A DNA stretch of 64,000 nucleotides from Parabacteroides sp. FAFU027. Its GTDB lineage: Bacteria > Bacteroidota > Bacteroidia > Bacteroidales > UBA7332. Below are positions 8,001-15,815 of this stretch, one piece after another. The DNA lies in assembly GCF_022808675.1 (NCBI RefSeq), contig NZ_JAKZKV010000004.1:248001-312000 (forward strand), in the 5' to 3' direction. The position numbers were made by a program, and so were the translations under genes. Within the stretch, counting starts at the first letter, position 1, and every line of letters begins with the position of its first letter. A model generated the notes under the pieces. The model ran no database searches. It was not told the origin of the DNA and saw only the letters and a program-made list of their open reading frames with translations.

Positions 8001-9419
8001 ATGATGCAAATGAAAAAACACGTATTGACACTTTTGATGTCAACGTTCGTACTTAGTCTGACAGCGCAGAAGGTGCAATGGACCTCTTCCACAGAAAGTA
8101 AAAAATGGGTGCAGGAGAAAGCACCGGAATTCCGTAACTCAGTAAATGAATCCTCCGCAAAGATTACCATTTACCCGAATGATACCCTTCAACAGATGAA
8201 TGGATTCGGAGCCTGTTTCAATGAGTTAGGATGGGATGCATTGCAGGCTGTGTCGGAACAAAAGAGAAACACGATTATGAATGACCTCTTTTCCAAAGAA
8301 GGGGTAAATTTCACCTTCTGTCGCATGCCACTGGGCTCAAATGATTATTCGTTCAATTACTACTCTTACAACGATGTGCCGGAAGATTTTGAGATGAAAA
8401 ATTTCAGTATCGACCGTGACCGTTATATTCTGATTCCCTATATCAAGGCCGCTATGAAAGTGAATCCAAATTTAAAAATATGGGCATCTCCCTGGTGTCC
8501 TCCCATTTGGATGAAAGTAAACAACCATTACGCCATGGGTGCTTCCAGTCCGGTGAAGAATATGGATAAAGGGATGATTATCGAGAATAATGCAACAGCC
8601 TTCAAGATGGAAAACCGTTATTTGCAGGCCTATGCACTCTATTTTTCCAAATTCGTTCAGGAATATAAAAAGCAGGGCATCAATCTTTCCTATGTGATGG
8701 TTCAAAACGAACCGATCTATCAGCCTCATTGGCAGAGTTGCACCTGGAGACCAGATGACCTGGCCTTCTTTATCGGCAAATTTCTCGGTCCTCAGTTTCA
8801 GAAAGATACACTGGCTACACAAATCTGGCTGGGAACGGTCAATTCAGGCGATCCTAATTTTACCCGTACCATTCTCAATAATAAAGATGCAGCAAAGTAC
8901 ATCAAAGGCATCGGCATGCAATGGGATGCAAAACATGCGATTCCGGCTATTCACAAAGAGTATCCCAACTATCCGCTGATGCAGACCGAGTCAGAGTGTG
9001 GTAACGGGGAGGGAACCTGGAAGTTTGCCGAATATACATGGAGCCTGATTAACCAATATATCTCAAACGGAGCCGGTCAGTATATGTACTGGAATATGGT
9101 TCTGGAGAAATCCGGCGTAAGTACGTGGGGATGGAAGCAGAATATGATGATTGCTATCGATATGAAGACAGGAGAGGTGAAATATACTCCGGAGTATTAC
9201 CTGATGAAGCATTTGAGCCATTTCGTCCTGCCGGGAGCTAAACGACTGAATACTTCGGGAGGAAATGAGCATCTGGCCTTTATCAATCCGGACGGTACTA
9301 AAGTGGTGATTCTCGTAAATACGGAATCTGCTGACAAAAAAGTAAATCTGGTGGTTGCAGAAAAATCGGTAGAGCTGACTGTGAAGGCTAATTCATTTAA
9401 TACATTGACCTGGAGATAG
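8001..9419 (+). CDS. GH30 family glycoside hydrolase, secreted
   Basis: A 472-residue secreted enzyme. Three in-frame ATGs lie at 8001, 8004 and 8010. The last gives the cleanest signal peptide (MKKHVLTLLMSTFVLSLTAQ) and may be the true start. Catalytic glutamates of the GH30 barrel are visible as Glu237 in VQNEP (acid/base) and Glu330 in QTESEC (nucleophile), with NGFGACFNE near residue 67 and SPWCPPIWMK near 163. The C-terminal beta-structure has LVNTESADKKV. GH30 members include beta-1,6-glucanases, beta-xylosidases, glucosylceramidases and glucuronoxylanases. The length and the WCPP motif resemble the subfamily 1/3 type more than the xylanase type. Context suits a hemicellulose or fungal/yeast cell-wall target. 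Confidence 0.88.
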   Translation: MMQMKKHVLTLLMSTFVLSLTAQKVQWTSSTESKKWVQEKAPEFRNSVNESSAKITIYPNDTLQQMNGFGACFNELGWDALQAVSEQKRNTIMNDLFSKEGVNFTFCRMPLGSNDYSFNYYSYNDVPEDFEMKNFSIDRDRYILIPYIKAAMKVNPNLKIWASPWCPPIWMKVNNHYAMGASSPVKNMDKGMIIENNATAFKMENRYLQAYALYFSKFVQEYKKQGINLSYVMVQNEPIYQPHWQSCTWRPDDLAFFIGKFLGPQFQKDTLATQIWLGTVNSGDPNFTRTILNNKDAAKYIKGIGMQWDAKHAIPAIHKEYPNYPLMQTESECGNGEGTWKFAEYTWSLINQYISNGAGQYMYWNMVLEKSGVSTWGWKQNMMIAIDMKTGEVKYTPEYYLMKHLSHFVLPGAKRLNTSGGNEHLAFINPDGTKVVILVNTESADKKVNLVVAEKSVELTVKANSFNTLTWR

Positions 9420-9436
9420 CGATCAAAACTTCGCAC

Positions 9437-9543
9437 TGTCATCCCGTGCTTGACACGGGATCTCAATATCGCAGAATATTGTGTTTTGCTCGTTATACAG
9501 TCATTATCTGATTGTGAGATCCCGCATCAAGTGCGGGATGACA
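9437..9543. repeat. Paired REP-like palindromes (copy 1)
   Basis: Two palindromic modules face each other: TCATCCCGTGCTTGACACGG (from 9439) and its partner GATCCCGCATCAAGTGCGGG (from 9518), about 55 bp apart. The whole unit, including the outer CGCAC, recurs in reverse orientation at 28888-28986 with the same two modules but an unrelated spacer. Confidence 0.8.
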
Positions 9544-9612
9544 TCATCACCGGTTGAGCATTAATTTAGCATCGACGTTTTAGAAAAGAAATAATATATA
9601 GATAAGGATGCT

Positions 9613-9641
9613 ACCTGACAGATCATCAAGATCTGTCAGGT
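9613..9641. terminator. CTGACAG palindrome, probable terminator after GH30
   Basis: ACCTGACAGAT and ATCTGTCAGGT (11-bp arms, 7-nt loop) are followed by ATTCTTTT on the plus strand. It lies between the convergent GH30 and aldo-keto reductase genes and shares its outer core with the palindrome at 6031. Confidence 0.6.
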
Positions 9642-9656
9642 ATTCTTTTAATCGAC

Positions 9657-10643
9657 TCACCAGTAATGATGTACATGCGGTTTTACATATTCATCGTAGA
9701 TTTGTTGAATTGCAACCATTTTATCAGCTGAAATATCCGCGAATTTCAATGCTTCAAGATTTTGAATAACCTGCTCGGGACGGGATGCTCCCGGAATGAT
9801 TGTGCTCACCTCTTTGTGCATCAAAATCCAGCGCAATGCCATGGGGGACAGATTTTCCTGGCTTGGGAATAATGCTTTCAGCTTTTCTACCGCTTTGATT
9901 CCTGTCTCGTAAGGAATACCGGCAAATGTCTCTCCACGGTCAAACCATTCTCCGTTGCGGTTGCCCTGACGGTGGTCGGTCGCTTCAAATTTCGTGTTCT
10001 TTGAGTAGGTTCCGGTAAGCAAGCCGCTGGCCAATGGAACGCGTACGATGATTCCGATATTCTTTTCAGCTGCTCGTTGGAAGAAAAGTTCCTGCGGGCG
10101 TTGGCGGAAAATGTTGTAGATGATTTGCACGGTAGTAACATTGTCGTACTCGATGGCTTTGAGCGCCTCTTCCACTTTTTCCACGCTCACACCGAGATTG
10201 AGGATTTTACCTTCTGCTTTCAGCTTTTCAAATTCCGCAAATATCTCCGGACGGTAATAGACCTCTGTCGGTGGGCAGTGCAGCTGAATCAGGTCGATAC
10301 ATTCAAGTCCTAGTCGTTTCAGGGAATCCTCCACATAGTTGCGCAATACCTGCGGGGTATAGCCGGCATTAATATGCGGTTGTATCTGACGGCCACATTT
10401 CGTAGCGACATATATGCGTTTTCCACATTCACGCACCGCTCTTCCCACGGCAATTTCACTTTCCCCGGATTCATATACATCGGCAGTGTCAATAAAATTG
10501 ATACCTGCATCGATTGCTTCACGCAGGGATTTTGCAGCCAGGTCATGATTGAAGCCCGAGCCCCATTTACCGCCCACCTGCCAGGTTCCGAGGGAAATCT
10601 CAGATATCTCAAATCCCGTTTTACCTAAAGTTCTGTAGTTCAT
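9657..10643 (-). CDS. Aldo/keto reductase
   Basis: A 328-residue cytoplasmic NADP(H)-dependent oxidoreductase of the aldo/keto reductase superfamily. The catalytic tetrad is visible: Asp52 and Tyr57 in FIDTADVYESGESE, Lys82 in VATKCG and His122 in IQLHCPP. The C-terminal cofactor loop IIPGASRPEQVIQN is also typical. The length is normal and no signal peptide is present. It is transcribed away from the XRE-cupin regulator with a 203-bp spacer between start codons. Within this sugar locus it may interconvert a pentose or its sugar acid, but the substrate is not visible in the sequence. Confidence 0.9.
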   Translation of the reverse strand: MNYRTLGKTGFEISEISLGTWQVGGKWGSGFNHDLAAKSLREAIDAGINFIDTADVYESGESEIAVGRAVRECGKRIYVATKCGRQIQPHINAGYTPQVLRNYVEDSLKRLGLECIDLIQLHCPPTEVYYRPEIFAEFEKLKAEGKILNLGVSVEKVEEALKAIEYDNVTTVQIIYNIFRQRPQELFFQRAAEKNIGIIVRVPLASGLLTGTYSKNTKFEATDHRQGNRNGEWFDRGETFAGIPYETGIKAVEKLKALFPSQENLSPMALRWILMHKEVSTIIPGASRPEQVIQNLEALKFADISADKMVAIQQIYDEYVKPHVHHYW

Positions 10644-10776
10644 AATTTAATTCGTTGTTTTATTGTATGTTCTGTTTCTTGTTTTTCTTTTTCAGAGTCA
10701 TATCCGGCTTCAGAAGTGAAAGTTCTATTAGAACGGCTTTCTATAGCTTTAGTTTAAATGCGATAATCATCTGGTA

Positions 10777-10806
10777 TTTGGATGATACAAAAATAGACTA
10801 TCTTTG
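10777..10806 (+). promoter_or_regulatory. Promoter of the XRE-cupin / GH39 / DUF362 operon
   Basis: TTTG (10777-10780), an 18-bp spacer, then TATCTTTG (10799-10806) matches the Bacteroidota sigma-ABfr consensus TTTG-N19-TAnnTTTG. It lies 40 bp before the ATG at 10847. This also supports that start over the longer open frame. Confidence 0.65.
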
Positions 10807-10846
10807 CCATTCAACAAAGTTGAATAATAATAAATCTGGTAGAATT

Positions 10847-11389
10847 ATGGATATTGCTCAAAACATAGGAACCCGTATCCGGAATTTGCGTACGTCCCAA
10901 CGGCGTACAATTCAGGAGATTGCAGATGTATGCGGCTTGTCAAAAAGTATGGTGTCAAAAATAGAGACTAATGCGGTTATCCCTTCTGTGGCTACATTGG
11001 TCAAGATAGCCAAAGCGTTGGGAACCAATGTTTCGGTATTAATGGAAGAAAATGAAGATGCTTCGTCTGTGATGGTTACAGCTCAACAGGCTTTCGGTGG
11101 AGTTATACAAACCGAAAAGGGATATCATATTTATCCCTATGCAGCCGAATACAAGGATAAGAAAATGCAGCCATTCCTTTTTGTGGCTCGCAAAGGAGAG
11201 GTAACAGAGCATCGTCTCACGCACGAGGGGGAAGAGTATATTCATGTGCTTGAGGGAGAGCTGAAGTTGCAGGTCGGTAATGTTGAATATACACTGAGAC
11301 AGAACGACAGCGTCTATTTTAACGCTATGGAACCGCACGGTATCATGCCTGTATCCGATGAAGTGAAGTACCTCAATATTTTTGTTTAA
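10847..11389 (+). CDS. XRE-family regulator with C-terminal cupin domain
   Basis: A 180-residue regulator. The helix-turn-helix occupies about residues 7-62 (IRNLRTSQRRTIQEIADVCG then SKSMVSKIETNAVIPSVATL). A small-molecule-binding cupin covers about 105-178 (HEGEEYIHVLEGELKLQVG and YFNAMEPHGI). An open frame extends back to 10655, but the promoter at 10777-10806 falls inside it, so ATG 10847 is chosen. It is the first gene of an operon with the GH39 enzyme (20 bp) and a DUF362 protein (19 bp), and is divergent from the aldo/keto reductase. Such XRE-cupin proteins sense metabolites; here a sugar or sugar acid from the locus is a reasonable guess. Confidence 0.88.
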   Translation: MDIAQNIGTRIRNLRTSQRRTIQEIADVCGLSKSMVSKIETNAVIPSVATLVKIAKALGTNVSVLMEENEDASSVMVTAQQAFGGVIQTEKGYHIYPYAAEYKDKKMQPFLFVARKGEVTEHRLTHEGEEYIHVLEGELKLQVGNVEYTLRQNDSVYFNAMEPHGIMPVSDEVKYLNIFV

Positions 11390-11409
11390 ACCCAACAAAT
11401 TAACCTGCC

Positions 11410-13080
11410 ATGAAGAAAGAAATTTTGCTATTGCTTCTTGTTTTGAGTGTCAACATGATGGCACAGACCACCCCGGTAAATATACAGGTGGACGCCGCCC
11501 GTGAAAAAGGACAAATGAAACCCATCTGGGCCTGGTTTGGTTACGATGAGCCGAACTACACTTACATGAAAGATGGGAAAAAGCTATTGTCGGAAATTGC
11601 CGCACTAAGTCCGGTGCCGGTATATGTGCGTGCGCATAACCTGATGACATCCGGAGACGGTACGCCTGCATTGAAATGGGGCTCTACCAATATGTACACT
11701 GAAGATAAGGATGGGAATCCCGTCTATAACTGGCGTATTGTCGATTCTATCTTTGATACATATATCCAACGTAAAATGAAACCGTTGGCTCAGATTGGCT
11801 TTATGCCTGAAGCATTATCGTCACATCCCGAACCTTACCGGCACTACTGGGAACCCGGGCACAACTATAGTGAAATCTGTACCGGTTGGGCTTATTCTCC
11901 TAAAGATTATCAAAAATGGGGGGAACTGGTTTACCAATGGGTAAAACACTGCGCCGAGCGTTATGGGAAAACAGAAGTAGAAAGTTGGTACTGGGAGCTT
12001 TGGAATGAACCTGATGGATACTATCTGATGGATAAAGATAAAGTGAAGACCTATTGCAAAATGTACGACTACGCCTCCGATGCCGTGAAAAGAGCCTTGC
12101 CTACTGCCCGTATCGGAGGCCCGCATTCCACCGGAGGAGCATCCCGTTTTCTTCGGGGATTTATTCAGCACTGTTTAACGGATACAAATGTTGTTACGGG
12201 AAAAATCGGGACTCCACTGGACTTTGTAGCGTTTCATGCAAAAGGTTCGCCGAGAGTGGTTGACGGTAAGGTCAGAATGAGTATGAGTTCTCAGCTACGC
12301 AATATGAATGACAACTTTAAAGTCATCGCTTCTTTTCCCCAAACGAAGAATCTGCCTGTTATTATAGGCGAATCAGATCCCGAGGGATGTGCGGCATGTG
12401 GCATGCAAACCAACCCGGAGAATGCTTATCGGAACGGCACTTTATACTCAAGCTACACGGCAGCGTCCATTGCCCGTGAATATGATTTGTCAGAGTTTTA
12501 TGGTGTAAATCTGATTGGGGCAGTAAACTGGTCGTTTGAATTTGAGAATCAGCCCTGGTTTTACGGTTTTCGCGATTTGGCAACCCATGGAGTCGATAAA
12601 CCGGTGTTGAATGTTTTCCGGATGTTGGGCATGATGTCGGGAAAACGGGTTGAAGTTTCGGGTAATCTGAGATACGATTTCAAAGCCATCCGGGATTCAA
12701 GCGTACGAAGAGCTGAAACGGATATAAACGCCCTGGCGGCCAGAGGTAACAATAATATCTCGGTAATGCTTTGGAACTATCACGACGACGATATCAAAGA
12801 CAATGGTTCGCCGGTAGCGCTGACACTGAAAAATATTCCGGCTAAGAAGGTAATGTTATATCACTACCGGATAGATGATACGCACAGCAACTCGTACGAA
12901 GTATGGAAAAAGATGGGTTCACCTGAAAGCCCGACTCCTGAACAATACAAGGAACTGGAGCAATCTGGTCAGTTGGATTTATTATCGGCGCCTCAAACCG
13001 TTACGGTCAAAAATGGCACCCTAAAGATTACGATGCAACTTCCCCGTCAGGCAGTTTCGCTCATCCGGCTTATGTATTAA
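11410..13080 (+). CDS. GH39 family glycosidase (beta-xylosidase-like), secreted
   Basis: A 556-residue protein with a signal peptide (1-19, MAQ). The catalytic barrel shows Glu200 in WYWELWNEPDG (acid/base) and Glu321 in PVIIGESDPEG (nucleophile), the expected GH39 pair. The N-terminal PIWAWFGYDEPNYTY segment and the beta-sandwich after about residue 430 (SVMLWNYHDDD) also fit. GH39 members are mostly beta-D-xylosidases or alpha-L-iduronidases, and some act on arabinose-containing glycans. It is second in an operon between the XRE-cupin regulator and a DUF362 protein. Xylose release from xylo-oligosaccharides would suit the GH43/GH51 neighbours. Confidence 0.85.
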   Translation: MKKEILLLLLVLSVNMMAQTTPVNIQVDAAREKGQMKPIWAWFGYDEPNYTYMKDGKKLLSEIAALSPVPVYVRAHNLMTSGDGTPALKWGSTNMYTEDKDGNPVYNWRIVDSIFDTYIQRKMKPLAQIGFMPEALSSHPEPYRHYWEPGHNYSEICTGWAYSPKDYQKWGELVYQWVKHCAERYGKTEVESWYWELWNEPDGYYLMDKDKVKTYCKMYDYASDAVKRALPTARIGGPHSTGGASRFLRGFIQHCLTDTNVVTGKIGTPLDFVAFHAKGSPRVVDGKVRMSMSSQLRNMNDNFKVIASFPQTKNLPVIIGESDPEGCAACGMQTNPENAYRNGTLYSSYTAASIAREYDLSEFYGVNLIGAVNWSFEFENQPWFYGFRDLATHGVDKPVLNVFRMLGMMSGKRVEVSGNLRYDFKAIRDSSVRRAETDINALAARGNNNISVMLWNYHDDDIKDNGSPVALTLKNIPAKKVMLYHYRIDDTHSNSYEVWKKMGSPESPTPEQYKELEQSGQLDLLSAPQTVTVKNGTLKITMQLPRQAVSLIRLMY

Positions 13081-13099
13081 CGATTAACAGCATTCAGAT

Positions 13100-14722
13100 A
13101 TGATTAAAAAGTTCTTTTTCAGGGTTTGTCCCAAATACGGTAAAATACGCGGTTTACGTACCGATACCGTTTACCATAAAATATTGTTTCCGTTGGTGGG
13201 ATTAGCCGCTCTAATCTGGGTAATTATTCGGGTACTACCCAAACCCTCGCGTGCTGCTTATCCCTGCCAACAGGCTGCGATTCCCGTGGCCGCGTCATTT
13301 CTGGCATGGTTAGCCGGAACTACCATTGGGGTGATGTTGCTGAAAGTTGCCCGCAGGTATTTTTCACGAAAGCAACTTCGGACTTCTTTACTCTATGCAG
13401 TCGGAGGTGTGATGTTGTTTTTAGGTGCGCAATTTGTTTATAACGAATATTCAAATGCACAGAATCCTTCTGAAAATCAGTATCCTTTCTTCTATAAAGC
13501 CAATCAGCCGGTTGGTTCGGCCAAAGGTATCTATCCCGGTCGGGTTACCTGGGTAAGGGATGTGCGGGCTACTCCCTGGGATGGTAAAACCGGTAAATGG
13601 TGGGAGCAAGGCAATATCAATGAGGAGGTATTGGCGTCGATGTATTCCAAATCATTACAAGGGTTATCCGGTTCATCTTCCGATAAACAAGCATGGGATA
13701 AATTATTCCGTTATTTCAACAAAACCCATGGACGAGGCAATCGAGGATGGCAACCCGGAGAAGTGATTGCGATTAAAGTCAATTTCAATAACACCTATTC
13801 CGCCGACGATGTGGATAATGATATCGACCAGTCACCGCAGGCAACCCGGGCCATTCTCCGCCAACTTACACAAGCCGGAGTAAATCAGAAGGATATTCTC
13901 GTGTATGATGCAACAATCGGTTGGAAAATCAGGGCATTGCCCGACCGGGTCTTTCAACCATTGCATAAGGAGTTCCCCGAAGTGCGCTGGATGGATGCTC
14001 CCGGAAGCCCCGGCAGGGAAAAAGCCGATTGGGTAGCCAATGCCATAACCTTCACCTCTCCCGATGTGGAATTGGGAAATGAACTTCCCAAACAGGTGGT
14101 GGATGCAGCTTATCTGATTAATATTGCCTTACTCAAAGGGCATGAAATTACCGGAGTTACCCTTTGTGCTAAAAACCATTTCGGTTCGATAAAGTATCCG
14201 CAAAAAGACCACAACAAATATGTGAGCCAGATGAAAGGCGCACCTGGTGATTACAGTGCCTATGTGGACCTGATGGGTTCGCCAAACCTGGGCGGGAAGA
14301 CCATTCTCTATATAGTGGACGGTCTTTATGGCATGCAGACCAATGTAAATGCTCCAAAGTCGGACAGAGACCGTTGGAAAAGATTATTCAATGGGGAATG
14401 GAGCGCCAGCTACTTTATGTCCCAGGATCCGGTGGCTATCGAATCCGTTTGCCTCGACTTCCTGTGGAGCGAATTTCAGGATGAGTTGGGTTTCAGCGGA
14501 GCTAAATGGTTTCCCAAAGGCTCAAGTAAAAATTGTGATAACTACCTGATTGAAGCGGCCAAAGGTGTCAATGCCAAATATGGCTTTTATCGTCCCAATG
14601 GCGTGAAAACCGGTAGCCTGGGAGTGCACGAACACTGGAATAATGCTGTAGAAAAGAAATATAGCCGGAATCTGGGCAAAGGAAAAGGGATAGAATTGTA
14701 TCCAATAAGTACTGTAAGATAA
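13100..14722 (+). CDS. Membrane-anchored DUF362 domain protein (copy 2)
   Basis: A 540-residue paralogue of the protein at 2165-3907. It has the same three N-terminal hydrophobic segments, RVLPKPSRAAYPCQQAA at about 43-60, then the DUF362 domain with KGHEITGVTLCAKNHFGSI, SPNLGGKTILYIVDGLYG, QDPVAIESVCLDFLW and SLGVHEHWNN near the C-terminus. It starts 19 bp after the GH39 gene, so it is cotranscribed with that gene and the regulator. A strong terminator follows. Function is unknown; the invariant YPCQQAA cysteine just outside the first membrane segment is notable. Confidence 0.82.
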   Translation: MIKKFFFRVCPKYGKIRGLRTDTVYHKILFPLVGLAALIWVIIRVLPKPSRAAYPCQQAAIPVAASFLAWLAGTTIGVMLLKVARRYFSRKQLRTSLLYAVGGVMLFLGAQFVYNEYSNAQNPSENQYPFFYKANQPVGSAKGIYPGRVTWVRDVRATPWDGKTGKWWEQGNINEEVLASMYSKSLQGLSGSSSDKQAWDKLFRYFNKTHGRGNRGWQPGEVIAIKVNFNNTYSADDVDNDIDQSPQATRAILRQLTQAGVNQKDILVYDATIGWKIRALPDRVFQPLHKEFPEVRWMDAPGSPGREKADWVANAITFTSPDVELGNELPKQVVDAAYLINIALLKGHEITGVTLCAKNHFGSIKYPQKDHNKYVSQMKGAPGDYSAYVDLMGSPNLGGKTILYIVDGLYGMQTNVNAPKSDRDRWKRLFNGEWSASYFMSQDPVAIESVCLDFLWSEFQDELGFSGAKWFPKGSSKNCDNYLIEAAKGVNAKYGFYRPNGVKTGSLGVHEHWNNAVEKKYSRNLGKGKGIELYPISTVR

Positions 14723-15380
14723 CAGTTAAGAAATAGATTTTTGATGTTCTGTCTTCACCCTCGTTGTCCGACGAGGGTGATTTTTTTTACTCCTCATCCT
14801 TGCTTCCAGGTGAGGGTGGCTCGGGGTGATCCTTTAGGGTTCATCCATCTGCTTCCCCCCTCTTCAGAATAGTAATTTTCACTGAGACTATGCTGCTTTC
14901 TTCGTTTATTCCCTCTATCTTTCATCCTTACAGATACTACCCGGTTTGGGATAGGGTTGTTTTTAGGTCAGCTTTAGGTTGTCTTTAGGTCTTAAGATAG
15001 CATACACATTAAAGATACAGTCTTAATACAGTGATAAAATAGTCCTTATAAAGAGTATCTTATCACTATCTTATCTCTATTTAATGACTGTATTATCACT
15101 ATTTTATCATAAAGTGAAAATAGAATAAACATAGAGTAAATCTATAGAGAATATTAAGGGCAGGTATCCAGAAATTGAGAGGAAGAGTATAAGAATAGCC
15201 GCAGTGATTTTTCAATTGATGCGGCTGGTCACTTATTACTTATTTTCTTTGATCATTTCTTACAGTGAAATGCCAATTAGATGTATTTGATAACTAATGG
15301 TATATCTGTTTGATTTGTGCTTCTGATGCTGTAAGTAATGATTTGGATGAAATTTAATACTTTGTAAGTAACGGCCAGTT
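14723..15380. other. Intergenic region, AT-rich, with imperfect inverted repeats
   Basis: A terminator lies at the left end. Further right, GTGATAAAATAGT (15031-15043) pairs with ACTATTTTATCAT (15098-15110), 12 of 13, and AATACAGT/ACTGTATT lies next to these arms. The stretch 15000-15120 is built largely from TATC/GATA-rich words. No gene is seen. Confidence 0.5.
14756..14788 (+). terminator. Rho-independent terminator of the XRE/GH39/DUF362 operon
   Basis: CACCCTCGT (14756-14764) pairs perfectly with ACGAGGGTG (14771-14779) around a 6-nt loop, followed by eight T residues (14781-14788). It lies 34 bp after the DUF362 stop. Confidence 0.85.
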
Positions 15381-15725
15381 ATGCTGAATTTGAGTTATAA
15401 TATGAGGATTCTGAGCAGATGCGATTTGGATGAAAAAGGATTCATAATAGAGATAATCACCCGTCGGAAGATTAAGAATTTATCCGATGACTTCGAAACA
15501 TTTGATGATTTAGAGAAACAGGATATTCTCAATAGGTATTTTCATAGCTTCTTTGTGCTAGTTGTGATGTCGTTGTATATCAATGTGATAGCTGGTCTGT
15601 TTGCGTTTTGGGAAAATGCGGTAGTCAGCTGCTTTGGGGGAATTATCGCCAAATTGGTCAGTTTATGTTCTTTTTTGATTTCTGTGTATTATCCGGAGAT
15701 TGCGTTTCAATCTAATTTTGACTGA
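15381..15725 (+). CDS. Small hypothetical protein with hydrophobic C-terminal half
   Basis: A 114-residue open frame ahead of the GH2 gene, not recognised. The first 55 residues are charged (CDLDEKGFIIEIITRRKIKN, then an acidic DDFETFDDLEKQD). The second half is hydrophobic with two likely membrane segments (about 58-76 and 84-103). ATG codons at 15381 and 15402 are both possible. The stop is 90 bp before the GH2 start. The codon pattern is not distinctive and no family motif is visible, so this may be a small membrane protein or a chance open frame. Confidence 0.3.
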   Translation: MLNLSYNMRILSRCDLDEKGFIIEIITRRKIKNLSDDFETFDDLEKQDILNRYFHSFFVLVVMSLYINVIAGLFAFWENAVVSCFGGIIAKLVSLCSFLISVYYPEIAFQSNFD

Positions 15726-15815
15726 AAAAGAAACCGGCCTGATCACGTAGAAAAACCAATCGGTAATCGGGTAAGCCGGAAGAATAATTAATCTTTAAAC
15801 ATACCTCAGATTTCT

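Noticed and set aside
10655-10846. 64-codon N-terminal extension of the XRE-cupin gene
   Set aside because: It starts at the reductase promoter side, has a Phe-rich unlikely sequence, and contains the consensus promoter at 10777-10806; the helix-turn-helix follows ATG 10847 directly.
15000-15120. Replication-origin-like AT-rich repeats
   Set aside because: The TATC/GATA words form only imperfect inverted repeats; no DnaA-box cluster or neighbouring replication gene is present.
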